The position numbers and the translations under genes were made by a program. Positions 40,101 to 48,700 of a stretch of 64,000 nucleotides of DNA are shown in pieces. Source of the stretch: Arthrobacter burdickii (GTDB lineage Bacteria > Actinomycetota > Actinomycetes > Actinomycetales > Micrococcaceae); NCBI RefSeq assembly GCF_030433645.1, contig NZ_JAROCG010000002.1, positions 62,001 through 126,000 on the forward strand, given 5' to 3'. The first letter of the stretch is position 1, and every line of letters starts with the position of its first letter. Below the pieces are notes generated by a model, which had not been told where the DNA came from, made no database searches, and saw nothing but the letters and a program-made list of their open reading frames with translations.

Positions 40101-40487
40101 GAGGGACGCCTGCCAGCCGTCCGGCGCCGACGGGCGCGGCGCCGGCCGTGCGCCGAGTTCACGCTCGTGCTGTGCGAGGAGGTTCTCGGTGTTGCTCTGC
40201 AGGGCGGTGGCAGCGACGTGCTTGCAGTCCGCGCCGACGGGGCAGCTGCAGAAGTTCTCCAGCGGGCGGAAGCGGCCGTCGCCCTTCACCCCGAGGCGGA
40301 GTTTGGTCCGGTAGTCGGAGGGTGCGGTGCCTCGGACCTTTCCGGTCAGGATCTTGGACTCCGCATCCCACGCGAGGGAGCTGACGGCGCCGTCCTTGGC
40401 GTAGGTCTGTCCGCGCTGGAACGCAGCCCCGCCCACGATCCGGATGATGTCGGTGACATCGACCATGGGGTGGCTGGAATTGGGCAT
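37191..40487 (-). CDS. SNF2-family DEAD/DEAH helicase with N-terminal SWIM zinc finger
   Basis: A 1098-aa SWI2/SNF2 ATPase. The SWIM finger near the N-terminus has Zn ligands C80, C82, C88 and H90 (FCSCPVGADCKH). A long middle region (about 150-640) is family-specific. The helicase part starts with Walker A DDMGLGKTLQAL near residue 665, DEAQ near 762 (LILDEAQFVKN) and ends with motif VI DRTHRIGQTKNVMVYRM. Relatives are found alone in many actinobacteria, and roles in RNA polymerase recycling (RapA) or repair are proposed for the family. No operon partner. Confidence 0.92.
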   Translation of the reverse strand: MPNSSHPMVDVTDIIRIVGGAAFQRGQTYAKDGAVSSLAWDAESKILTGKVRGTAPSDYRTKLRLGVKGDGRFRPLENFCSCPVGADCKHVAATALQSNTENLLAQHERELGARPAPRPSAPDGWQASLLDLLEADGSDESPAAALTPLGLQFELRTPEVAVQRWGSAAQRQGQRTLNTRLGVRPVSQNGKGKWIKNNLSWGSISYQTYGLKLDPDQHRWFSQFPALHRGTGVNYFGNNDSWLYLDDFSNPLLWQLLDEAQRLGIAFVGSKKSVTIELADRATLKLDATETEDGSLQLCPALDVDGRPHPSETAHVISTHGIYTVAPDDTITLAPTSRRLTPKDIELLQRGRAVVVPEEEKSLFLQEYYPKLRQSIQVESSDGTVELPEIQPPVLVLTTAYGADGSVALDWHFDYPLGDAVQRRPFRRGGPGSDDGYRDTDAEDALAAAVRQVLGALPLKSQKLEDMQAVEFAEDVLPRLLELDGVSVDVVGEKPDYRELTETPTLRISTVETDNRDWFDLGVMVTVSGRTIPFDSIFRALAQGRTKLKLVDNSYLSLEQPVFDQLRELIEEARALSEWDPESGLQISRYQAGLWADFEDLAEETEQAQSWRDAVSGLLELKDVEATPAPAGLVAEMRPYQAEGFSWLAFLWRHQLGGVLADDMGLGKTLQALALMAYAKESTALDAPFLVVAPTSVVPNWSKEAHRFAPGLKVAAISDTQGASGVPIREQVGDADIVITSYTLFRLDFSAYQDLSWSGLILDEAQFVKNRASKVHQAAKDFDAPFKLAITGTPMENNLMELWSLFNIVAPGLFPSARKFTEDYRTPIEKIGDNRPLVRLRKRIRPLMMRRTKEAVASDLPPKQEQVLEVELHPEHRRIYETYLQRERQKLLGLIEDMNRNRMIVFRSLTLLRMLSLDASLVDPEHEGVPSAKLEVLFENLEDVLAEGHRALVFSQFTSYLKKAAEQLDARGIEYAYLDGSTRSRGEVIDSFKDGKAPVFLISLKAGGFGLNLTEADYCFLLDPWWNPASEAQAVDRTHRIGQTKNVMVYRMVSTGTIEEKVMKLKEQKAKLFTSVMDDDAIFSSALTAEDIRGLLEA

Positions 40488-40745
40488 AATTCCATGCTCT
40501 CACGCGACGGTGACGCCCCCGGCCACAGGAGCCCCGCTCTCGCTCGCGGCGGCTGCCGCCGCGAGCCGGGAGGACCCGCCCGGCTGCCGCCGCCGTGCGC
40601 GCGGATGACGCGCCCGCATGCCGTCGCCGCGCGTCCGGATGGGGCGCCCTGCTGGTGCGCCCGGATGATGGGTCGAGATGCCTGCCCTACTGTTGGTAAG
40701 GGGGCTGACAAACGCCGGGGTCGGCGGAAACGGAAGAGGTCGTGC

Positions 40746-42047
40746 GTGTTCGAGGTACCCAGCATCATCTATGCGGCGGCGGGGCTCGCCGTGTTCGCCG
40801 CCGCGCTCCTGCCCCGGCTGCTCGTCCGCGCGCCGGTCTCGATGCCCATGGTGTTCTTCGCCGCGGGCATCCTGGTCTTCGGTTTGGCGCGCGACCTGCC
40901 CGACCCCGACCCCCTGAAGTACAGCGACGTCGCTATCCACCTCAGTGAGGTGTGCGTGATCATCTCGCTCATGGGAGCCGGCCTCGCCCTGGACCGTAGG
41001 GTGGGCTGGCGCAGCTGGTCCACCACCTGGCGGCTCCTCGGCATCGCGATGCCGCTGTGCATCCTCCTCGTGACCCTGATGGGGCTGTGGTTGCTCGGGC
41101 TCGGCCTGGCCTCCGCCCTGCTGGTGGCCGCGGCTCTGGCGCCGACCGACCCCGTCCTCGCCTCCGAGGTGCAGGTCGGCGAGCCGTCGGAATCGGAGGA
41201 GGACCTCGGCGCCGAGGACGAGGTGCGCTTCGGGCTGACGTCCGAGGCCGGCCTCAACGACGGGCTGGCCTTCCCCTTCGTCTACCTCGCCATCCTGATC
41301 AGCACTGTGGGGCTGGCGCCGTCCGCCTGGTTCCCCGAATGGATCCTGCTCGACGTGCTGTGGCGCATGATCATCGGCTGCGCCTTCGGATTCGGCATCG
41401 GCAGGCTGCTGGGCCGCATCTTCTTCCGGACGCCGCTCAAGAGCGTCCGCCTCGCGAACTACTCCGAGGGTTTCGTGGCGCTGGCCGCGACGTTCCTGAC
41501 CTACGGACTGACCGAAGCCGTGGAGGGCTACGGTTTCATCGCGGTCTTCGTCTGCGCCGTCACCATCCGGGCCGGCGAGCAGACCCACGGCTACCACGGG
41601 GTGCTGCACAGCTACATCGAGCAGCTGGAGCGGCTCCTGACCGTCGTCGTGCTGGTCCTGCTCGGCGGCGCCGTCGCCCGGGGGCTGTTCGAGGGCCTGC
41701 GCCCCCTGGAGATGGTGGTCGCGGTCGTGTTCATCCTGCTGGTCCGCCCGCTCACCGCCTGGCTGAGCCTCGCGCGTGGCAAGACCGGCCCCAGGGAACG
41801 CACCGTGCTCGCCTTCTTCGGGGTGCGCGGGATCGGCTCCATCTACTACCTCAGCTACGCGCTGTCGAAGGGCGAGTTCACGGCGGACGAGACGGCACTG
41901 TGGCGGGTCGGCGGACTCGTCATCGTCCTGTCGATCGTGGTCCACGGCATCACGGCCGCGCCCGTCATCAACGCCCTGGACCGCGCCCGCCAGCGCAAGG
42001 CGCGCGCACAGGGCGACGAGGCGCAGGCGCCGAACACGCCCGTCTAG
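40746..42047 (+). CDS. Cation:proton antiporter, CPA1/NhaP family
   Basis: A 433-aa membrane protein with about 12 helices. The cation-site motif ALAPTDPVLASEV and the second conserved segment EAGLNDGLAFPFVYLAI, with the invariant Asp, mark the NhaP/CPA1 type; the late ERTVLAFFGVRGIGSIYYL motif with Arg also fits. It exchanges Na+ or K+ for H+ and serves pH and salt homeostasis. The GTG at 40746, with GGAAGAGG upstream, begins the first transmembrane helix; the frame is open upstream only as a shadow. Confidence 0.87.
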   Translation: MFEVPSIIYAAAGLAVFAAALLPRLLVRAPVSMPMVFFAAGILVFGLARDLPDPDPLKYSDVAIHLSEVCVIISLMGAGLALDRRVGWRSWSTTWRLLGIAMPLCILLVTLMGLWLLGLGLASALLVAAALAPTDPVLASEVQVGEPSESEEDLGAEDEVRFGLTSEAGLNDGLAFPFVYLAILISTVGLAPSAWFPEWILLDVLWRMIIGCAFGFGIGRLLGRIFFRTPLKSVRLANYSEGFVALAATFLTYGLTEAVEGYGFIAVFVCAVTIRAGEQTHGYHGVLHSYIEQLERLLTVVVLVLLGGAVARGLFEGLRPLEMVVAVVFILLVRPLTAWLSLARGKTGPRERTVLAFFGVRGIGSIYYLSYALSKGEFTADETALWRVGGLVIVLSIVVHGITAAPVINALDRARQRKARAQGDEAQAPNTPV

Positions 42048-42057
42048 CCGTACCCGC

Positions 42058-43248
42058 TCAGGCGCGCGGAGCCTTCCGCTCCAGGACCGCCCGGACCAGC
42101 AGCCCGCCGACGAGTGCCCAGAACGCTCCTCCGATCCCGAGGACGGACAGGCCCGACGCCGCCAGGAGGAACGTCACGGCTCCGCTCATCCGACCCCGCG
42201 CATCGCTGAAGGATGCCGTCACCGCCGTCGCCATGGTGCCGATGAGTGCGAGGCCGGCCACGGCCTCCACGAGCCCGGCCGGGGCGGCACCCACGACGAC
42301 GACGAGGGCACCCGAGACTCCCGCGAGCACCAGGTAGGAGACCCCGGCCGTGAGGGCCGCGATCCAGCGGCGGTCCCGGTCCTCGCCCGCGCCCTCGCCG
42401 GCGGACAGCGCCGCGGACAGGGCCGCGAGGTTGACTGCGTGCCCGCCGAAGGGCGCGACGACGGCGGTGCCGAGTCCCGTCACGGCGAGCGCGGGCCGCC
42501 AGGGTGCCCGGTAGCCGAAGGACGCGAGGACGGCGACGCCGGGAAGGTTCTGCGAAGCCATGGTGACCACGTAGAGGGGCAGGGCTATGCCGACGACGGC
42601 GGCCGGATCGAGGGTCGGCAGGGTGACGGTGAGCGTGGGTGCGAGGGAGGACGGGTCGATGACCGTCCCATGCAGGGCGAACTGGAAGCCGATCACCGCC
42701 AGGGCGGCGGCGAGGGCGAGCGGGACAGCCCACTTCGGCACGAGCGCGGAGGCAGCGAGCCAGACGGCGATCACCGGCAGCACCAGCAGGGGGATGGAGC
42801 CCAGGGACTGGAACGGGGCCAGGCAGAGGGGCAGGAGCACGCCGGCGAGCATGGCCTGGGCGAGGTGCTGCGGGATCCGGGCGACGAGGCGGCCGAGCCA
42901 CGGCACCGCCCCGGTCAGGGCGATCAGGACGCCCGTGACGAGGAACGCACCCACCGCTGCCGGCCAGCCTCCCGCCGGGATGCTCGCACCGGCCAGGAGG
43001 GCGGCGCCGGGCGTGGACCAGGACAGGGTGATCGGGAGGCGGTACCGCAGCGACAGCAGGACGATCCCGACGCCCACCACGGCCGTCAGGGCGAGCAGCC
43101 CCGACGCGGCCTGCTCCGGCGTGGCGCCGGTGACCCGCAGTCCCGCGAGGACGACGGCGAAGGACGACGTGAAGCCGACGAGGGCCGTGACGACCCCGGC
43201 GAGGACGGGTTCGTGCAGGCCGGGCCGGACGGCGGTACTCGTGTGCAC
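42058..43248 (-). CDS. benE: Benzoate/H(+) symporter BenE family transporter
   Basis: A 396-aa membrane protein with about 12 hydrophobic segments and the BenE signature LPITLSWSTPGAALL (about residues 70-84). Further matches to the family are PQHLAQAMLAGVLLPLC and ASQNLPGVAVLASFGYRAPW. It should import benzoate or a similar aromatic acid with protons, but no benzoate catabolic gene is seen nearby, so the substrate is provisional. It diverges from an XRE-cupin regulator. Confidence 0.9.
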   Translation of the reverse strand: MHTSTAVRPGLHEPVLAGVVTALVGFTSSFAVVLAGLRVTGATPEQAASGLLALTAVVGVGIVLLSLRYRLPITLSWSTPGAALLAGASIPAGGWPAAVGAFLVTGVLIALTGAVPWLGRLVARIPQHLAQAMLAGVLLPLCLAPFQSLGSIPLLVLPVIAVWLAASALVPKWAVPLALAAALAVIGFQFALHGTVIDPSSLAPTLTVTLPTLDPAAVVGIALPLYVVTMASQNLPGVAVLASFGYRAPWRPALAVTGLGTAVVAPFGGHAVNLAALSAALSAGEGAGEDRDRRWIAALTAGVSYLVLAGVSGALVVVVGAAPAGLVEAVAGLALIGTMATAVTASFSDARGRMSGAVTFLLAASGLSVLGIGGAFWALVGGLLVRAVLERKAPRA

Positions 43249-43292
43249 CGGGGTCTCCTGTCCGGAACGCCGGGCGCCCCGTCGATCGAAGT

Positions 43293-43308
43293 GTTCTGTA
43301 TATGGAAC
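43293..43308. promoter_or_regulatory. candidate operator GTTC-N8-GAAC
   Basis: GTTC (43293-43296) and GAAC (43305-43308) flank an AT-rich TGTATATG, 45 nt from the benE start and 21 nt from the regulator start. The layout would let the XRE-cupin protein control both genes. Confidence 0.4.
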
Positions 43309-43328
43309 GGCAAGCGTAGGATGCGGGG

Positions 43329-43880
43329 ATGCCCGAGGACAAGCCCGACCGGACCGGATCGCTCCGAATCGCCGTTGCCCGGCGCATTACGGCGCTGCGC
43401 CGGGAGAAGGGTCTCTCGCTCAGCGGCCTAGCCGCCCGGGCAGGGATCGGTAAGGGCACGCTGTCCGAACTCGAGGCCGGCACCCGCAACGCGACCCTCG
43501 AGACCCTTTACGCGCTGGCGGGCGCGCTGGGAGTTCCGCTGACCGGCCTCGTGGGGGACGAGACGGGCCGCAGCGTGTCCGACGGCGTGGTGGACGCCCG
43601 GCTCCTGATGGTCCGCCTGCACGACGACGGCGGGACCTCGGAAGTTTTCTGGCTCACCATCGCCGCCGGCGGCACGAGGATCTCACCACCGCATGTCCCG
43701 GGTACCACCGAGCATCTGCGGCTGGTACGGGGGAGTGCGCGGGTGGGGCCTCAGGGCGCCGAGCGGGCGGTCGATGCCGGCGGGTCGCGGTCGTGGTCCG
43801 GCGACACGGTGCACTGCTACGGGTCGACGGAGGGAGCCGAGGGAGTCCTCGTCATCGAGACTCCAAGGGGGCCAGCCTGA
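43329..43880 (+). CDS. XRE family regulator with cupin domain, next to benE
   Basis: A 183-aa regulator. Helix-turn-helix at about 15-70 (RRITALRREKGLSLSGLAAR, then KGTLSELEAGTRNATLETL). The C-terminal half is a cupin (ISPPHVPGTTEHLRLVRGSA and WSGDTVHCYGS). It sits 80 nt from the divergent benE and is the natural candidate for its regulator, sensing an aromatic acid or metabolite. It resembles the 11733-12311 regulator in design but the two are clearly distinct. Confidence 0.87.
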   Translation: MPEDKPDRTGSLRIAVARRITALRREKGLSLSGLAARAGIGKGTLSELEAGTRNATLETLYALAGALGVPLTGLVGDETGRSVSDGVVDARLLMVRLHDDGGTSEVFWLTIAAGGTRISPPHVPGTTEHLRLVRGSARVGPQGAERAVDAGGSRSWSGDTVHCYGSTEGAEGVLVIETPRGPA

Positions 43881-43919
43881 GCAGGTTCAGGTTGAGCCGG
43901 TCGGACGCTCTGCATCCCG

Positions 43920-44081
43920 TCAGGCGTTGCGGACCTGCTCCAGGCGCCGCTGTACGGCTTCCAGTTCGTCGCTGAGGGACTGCAAACGGGCTGTGTTCTG
44001 TTCCACGGCGAGGGCGCGGACGAGGGAGTCCTGGCGCTCGCGGAGCGCCGTTTCGGAGGTCGGCAGGTCGGTGTTCGGCAT
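43920..44081 (-). CDS. Small coiled-coil hypothetical protein
   Basis: A 53-aa protein, almost wholly one amphipathic helix: [19 protein letters not shown] followed by [20 protein letters not shown]. The helix is rich in Glu, Arg, Leu and Ala, with Leu at heptad spacing, suggesting a dimeric coiled coil. GGAAGACTGGGAG precedes ATG 44081. It is too short for confident family assignment and could be a chance frame. It is convergent with the XRE regulator gene. Confidence 0.55.
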   Translation of the reverse strand: MPNTDLPTSETALRERQDSLVRALAVEQNTARLQSLSDELEAVQRRLEQVRNA

Positions 44082-44234
44082 GCTCCCAGTCTTCCAGAGC
44101 GCAGCCTGCCGCGGCGTGATCTCGACCACTGCCCCGCATGGCCCGGCCCTGCAGGAAATAGATGCGCCGAGGCAACCGTTCCCTCAACAGGCCCACGACC
44201 GCCGTCGTGGTTCTGGAAATCGAGAGGTGCATCC

Positions 44235-45224
44235 ATGACTGTCCCCCTGTCCATCCTGGATCTGGCGCAGGTCGCCGAGGGTTCCACCCCGGCAGAGACG
44301 TTCGCGTCCAGTGTGTCGCTCGCGCAGCACGCGGAGACGTGGGGCTATCGCCGTATCTGGTACGCCGAGCACCACAACATGGGCAGCATCGCATCCTCGG
44401 CCACGAGCGTCCTGATCGCCCACATCGCCGCCCATACCTCGAGCATCCGGCTCGGTTCCGGCGGCGTCATGCTGCCCAACCACTCACCGCTGACGATCGC
44501 GGAGCAGTTCGGCACCCTCGAGAGCCTGCACCCCGGACGCATCGACCTCGGGCTCGGCCGCGCCCCGGGCAGCGACCAGGTCACTGCCCGTGCGCTACGG
44601 CGTGATCCCGCCTCCGCCGACAGTTTCCCGCAGGACGTCCTCGAACTGCAGGGCTACCTCACGGGCGAGACGCGGGTTCCCGGCGTCCAGGCCACCCCCG
44701 GCAAGGGCACCAACGTCCCGCTGTACATCCTCGGGTCCTCGCTCTTCGGCGCACGGCTGGCCGCTGCCCTCGGCCTGCCCTTCGCCTTCGCATCCCACTT
44801 CGCACCGCAGGCCCTGCAGGACGCCGCGGCGATCTACCGCCGGGAGTTCACGCCCTCGGAGCAGACCGACAGGCCGCACTTCATCGCCGGGGTCAACGTC
44901 ATCGCGGCGGACAGCGCGAACGATGCACACCACGAGTTCCACGAGGCGATGCTGCGTCGCGTGAGCCTCCTCCTCGGGCGCGGCCAGACCTTCACGCGCG
45001 AGGAGTCCGAGGCCATCCTCGCGTCTCCGGGCGGCCAGCAGATGGCCGACATGGCCCGGTACAGCGCGGTGGGAACGGCTGACGTCGTGCAGGACTACCT
45101 GGAGCGTTTCGCGGCTCAGACCGGGGCGGACGAGCTCATTCTCGCGACGCAGGCGGGCAGCACAGAGGCCTGGCTGCGCTCCTTCGAGCTGGTGGCAGGG
45201 GCCATGCTTCGCGTGGGCGCCTGA
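44235..45224 (+). CDS. LLM class flavin-dependent oxidoreductase (luciferase-like)
   Basis: A 329-aa bacterial-luciferase-like TIM-barrel protein using FMN. Family motifs are [51 protein letters not shown] and the late VVQDYLERF. The pattern belongs to the group 1 YhbW-like members, many of unknown substrate. It is complete and followed by the cold-shock gene 210 nt downstream, on the same strand but with its own leader. Confidence 0.9.
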   Translation: MTVPLSILDLAQVAEGSTPAETFASSVSLAQHAETWGYRRIWYAEHHNMGSIASSATSVLIAHIAAHTSSIRLGSGGVMLPNHSPLTIAEQFGTLESLHPGRIDLGLGRAPGSDQVTARALRRDPASADSFPQDVLELQGYLTGETRVPGVQATPGKGTNVPLYILGSSLFGARLAAALGLPFAFASHFAPQALQDAAAIYRREFTPSEQTDRPHFIAGVNVIAADSANDAHHEFHEAMLRRVSLLLGRGQTFTREESEAILASPGGQQMADMARYSAVGTADVVQDYLERFAAQTGADELILATQAGSTEAWLRSFELVAGAMLRVGA

Positions 45225-45434
45225 GGGGCTTGAAAAAAGAACCTTGCACTTCTGCTTGCCATCACCCTCCAACGTTTGGTTAAGTAGGACCTAGTTGTAG
45301 TGTTGCGCATTTGAATTTCGCGCGGTTTAGCCCTCGCGGGATAGGCCGCGTCTCTGAAAAAGCGGACAAGCACGCCGCGACTGGGGCGTTCCGAAAGTCG
45401 GAGCGCGTCTGAATTTCAGAAGGAATGAATAAAA
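45225..45434 (+). promoter_or_regulatory. AT-rich leader of the cold-shock gene
   Basis: This 210-nt region is distinctly less GC-rich than the surrounding DNA, with runs such as TTGAAAAAAGAA. It holds the csp promoter and long 5' leader usual for cold-shock mRNAs; AAGGA (45420-45424) is the ribosome-binding site. Exact -35/-10 boxes are ambiguous (TTGGTT-N16-TAGTGT is one option). Confidence 0.45.
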
Positions 45435-45638
45435 ATGGCAACAGGTACCGTGAAGTGGTTCAACGCTGAAAAGGGCTTTGGATTCATTGCTCCCGACGAC
45501 GGAAGCGCAGACGTGTTCGCACACTTCTCCGCGATCAACGCGAGTGGCTACCGCTCGCTCGACGAGAACCAGAAGGTCAGCTTCGACACCGAGCAGGGCC
45601 CCAAGGGTCCCCAGGCGTCGAACATCCAGCCCCTCTAA
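45435..45638 (+). CDS. cspA: Cold-shock protein (CspA family)
   Basis: A 67-aa single cold-shock domain: [20 protein letters not shown] opens it, with RNP-1 KGFGFI and RNP-2 VFAHFSAI intact. It binds single-stranded RNA/DNA and unwinds mRNA structure. Length and sequence are typical of Arthrobacter and other actinobacterial CspA proteins. A classical intrinsic terminator with a T-tract follows at 45666, so the gene is monocistronic. Confidence 0.95.
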   Translation: MATGTVKWFNAEKGFGFIAPDDGSADVFAHFSAINASGYRSLDENQKVSFDTEQGPKGPQASNIQPL

Positions 45639-45665
45639 GGCTCGGATCTTCAACTAGATCTTTTC

Positions 45666-45707
45666 GAAGAAGCAGGATGGACTACGGTCCGTCCTGCTTC
45701 TTCTTTT
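45666..45707 (+). terminator. intrinsic terminator of cspA
   Basis: A 16-bp stem (45666-45681 with 45688-45703, one G-T wobble), a CTACGG loop and a following TTTT run. The clearest T-tract terminator in the window. Confidence 0.92.
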
Positions 45708-45739
45708 AACCTGCCGGCATCCGACAGCTCTCCTGCCCG

Positions 45740-48700
45740 TCAGGAGGCGCCGGCGCAGAGTCCGATGAAGGCGCCGAGCTCCTCGAGGGCTGCCGGCGTC
45801 GACGGCAGGTGATGGGTCAGCCGGGGCGAGCGGATGAGGACGGCCCGCCATTGGCCGCGCGAGACGGCCACATTGACGCGGTTGCGGTTGAGCAGGAACC
45901 CGATGCCCCTCGGTGCCTCCGCAGCTGAGGATGCCGCCATCGTGACGATCACGACGGCGGACTGCTGGCCCTGGAACCGGTCCACCGTTCCCACCCGGAC
46001 GTCCCCGCACCCCGCGGCGGCCAGTGCCTTCCGCACGAGCTGCACCTGCGCGTTGTAGGCGGCCACCACGAGGATGTCGGTCTGCGCGAGGGGGCGGGGC
46101 GTGGCGCGCGCGTCCGGGGTCCAGGGAAGACCGAGGTGCCGCCGCACCTGGGCGACCACCTCCTCGGTTTCCTCCGGTGACGAGGTGGCATTGCCGGAAT
46201 GCTCGACGGACACGCACTCGATGCCGGGTCCGGGCCCCTCCAGGTGGCGGCCCCGGGCAGCCGGAGCAGTGGTGAGGCGTCCTTCATAGGCGAAGGCGGA
46301 CACGGCCCGGCAGAGGTCCGGGTGCATCCGCCAGGTGTCCGCCAGGAAGTAGCCGAACTCCGCCGGAAGGGTCGCGTGGCCGGCGGAGAGCCAGCCGAGC
46401 GCCGATGCATCGACCGGTTCGGGGTGGGTCCCCTGGGTCACCTGCGGAAGCTGCTGGGGATCCCCGAGGAGCAGGAGCCGGCGGGCGGCCTGCGCCACGG
46501 CCATCGTGTTGGCGAGTGAGAACTGACCCGCTTCGTCGATGACCAGCAGGTCGAGCGAGCCCGCCGGGACCTTGCTGCCGGTCATCGTCCAGGCCGTGCC
46601 GCCGATGAGGCAACCGCCCTCCGTACCGAGAAGGCGGGCGACGTCGTCGTCGGACCGCTGGCTCCAGGGCGTGTCGGGGTCCTCGGTCCGTTTGGCCACC
46701 AGGCGTGCGGGAACCCCCGCCTCCATCGCGCGGCACAGCAGATTCTCGACAACGGCGTGGGACTGGGCGACGACGCCGACCTTCCAGCCGCCCCGCACCA
46801 GCCGTTCGACGACGTCGGCGCCGACGTGCGTCTTGCCCGTGCCGGGCGGCCCCTGCACCGCGAGGTACGAGTCCGAGAGCAGCCGCAGCGCCGCGGTGAT
46901 GGCCTCCGCGTAGCCGTTACTCCCCGGCGGGACGGCGGGCAGGGCACCGCTCGAGAGGCGTGGCGGAACCCGCCGCAGCAGGTCGAGTGCGGGACCCGTG
47001 GGAATCCCGGGCAGTGCCCGGCCGACACGGTCGGCGAGTGCCACCAGCGCCTCCTGCAGGGACTTCGTCAGGAGGGGCTGGTCCGGGGCGAGGGCCACGG
47101 GCACGTCGGGACGAGCCTCTGCGCCGCGCTTCAGCTTCTCCCGGAGGACCGCTGTGACGCCGTCGTCGTCCTCCGACAGCTCCGTCACCTCGATCCCGAA
47201 CCACCCGCCGCGCCCGGTGCCGCTGCTGTCTGCGACGTCGGCACCGGCGGGCACGGGGGAGTCGTAGAGAGCGAAGTAGGAGGAGCCCTCGCGGAAATCC
47301 GCACCGGGCTGCAGCCGGGCCGTGACCTTCAGCGTCCGCACGGGGTTGGACCGGGATGTCGGCCGGGCCCAGTCCTCGACGACCTCCAGCGTCCGGAAGA
47401 CCATCACATCGCGGGACTCCTCCCACTCGGACGCGGGAGCCGCCAGGCGGTCGAAGTGCGACCACCAGAACTGTTTCCTCTCCCGTCGGTGGTAGCCCAC
47501 CGCCGCCGCGACGAGGGCGACGGCCTGCTGGTCGGGGTGCTTCACCTCCTCCGGCGACAGCCGCGCGAGGTGGTCCAGCAGCCGCGCCTCCTCCGGGGCG
47601 GGCCCGTAGGCGGGCCGCTCCTCGGCGGCCGGAGCATCCCGGTCCACCTGATCAGGCCCCGCGTGGCGTACCCGGAGACCGAGCAGCCAGTCCCGGAGCC
47701 GCAGCGTCGAGATGCAGTCGTAACGGTTGTAGTCGCTGATCCCGGCCAGGATCTCCGCGGCAGCAGCCTGCTCGCCGGCGTCACGAGCGGTGCAGTAGGC
47801 GGCATAGGCGACGACGGAGGCGCCGGCGTCCGTGACATCACCCGAGCGGAGGTCGCCCTCCATGTAGAGGGGCTCGAGCTTCTTGAGGCTGTAGGAGCGT
47901 TCGGAGATCCGGAGGCTGGAGCGCACGGTCTCGTAGAGGTCCACGAGCACGCCGTCCCGCAGCAGCGTGTCCACGGCGTCCTCGCCGATGACGTGGACGA
48001 GGGACAGGCGGCGCAGCGCGCTCTTCTCGTAGGCGGCGTAGTGGTAGACGTGCAGGTCCGGATACTGCCGGCGGCGCTGCGCGACATAGTCCAGGAAGCG
48101 GGCGAAGGCACTGCGCTCCTCGGCCCTGCTGTGCGCCCAGAACGGACGGAAGGGCGGCTCCTCCCCGTTGTCGGCCGGCTGTTCGACGACGCCGAACAGG
48201 TACTCGATGCCCCAGCTCCCATCGGCGGGGTCCTGCCACAGCGGATCGCCCTCGAAGTCGAAGAAGATGTCTCCCTCGCTCGGGGCGGGGAGCGACGCCA
48301 GGGTGTGGCTGGGGAGGACGCGGTAGGAGACGGTGCGCTCCTGGCCTCCGGCGTCGCGGTAGGTGACGCCGCCGTCGACCTCCGCGGTGCCGAGCTGCAG
48401 GCGCGCCTGCTCCTGCAGCCGGGTGAGGGGTGCATCCTCCAGGCGCGGCGTCATGGCGGCGAGGTGCTCGATCGTCGAGATGCCCTCCCGGCGGAGCCTC
48501 GCCCTGCGCTCCCCGGTCATCGAGGCGACGAGCAGCAGGTCGCGGGTCGCCTCGACCTGCTCCCTGCAGTAGTCACAGCGACCACAGGCGGCGAGGTCCG
48601 CCGTCTCCCAGGCAACGGGGTCCGGCTGGTTCCGGTGGCTGTGCACGAGGTCGAGGAACCGTGCGCGGCGTTCGCGGAACACCGGCAGGAGGTCGGACAG

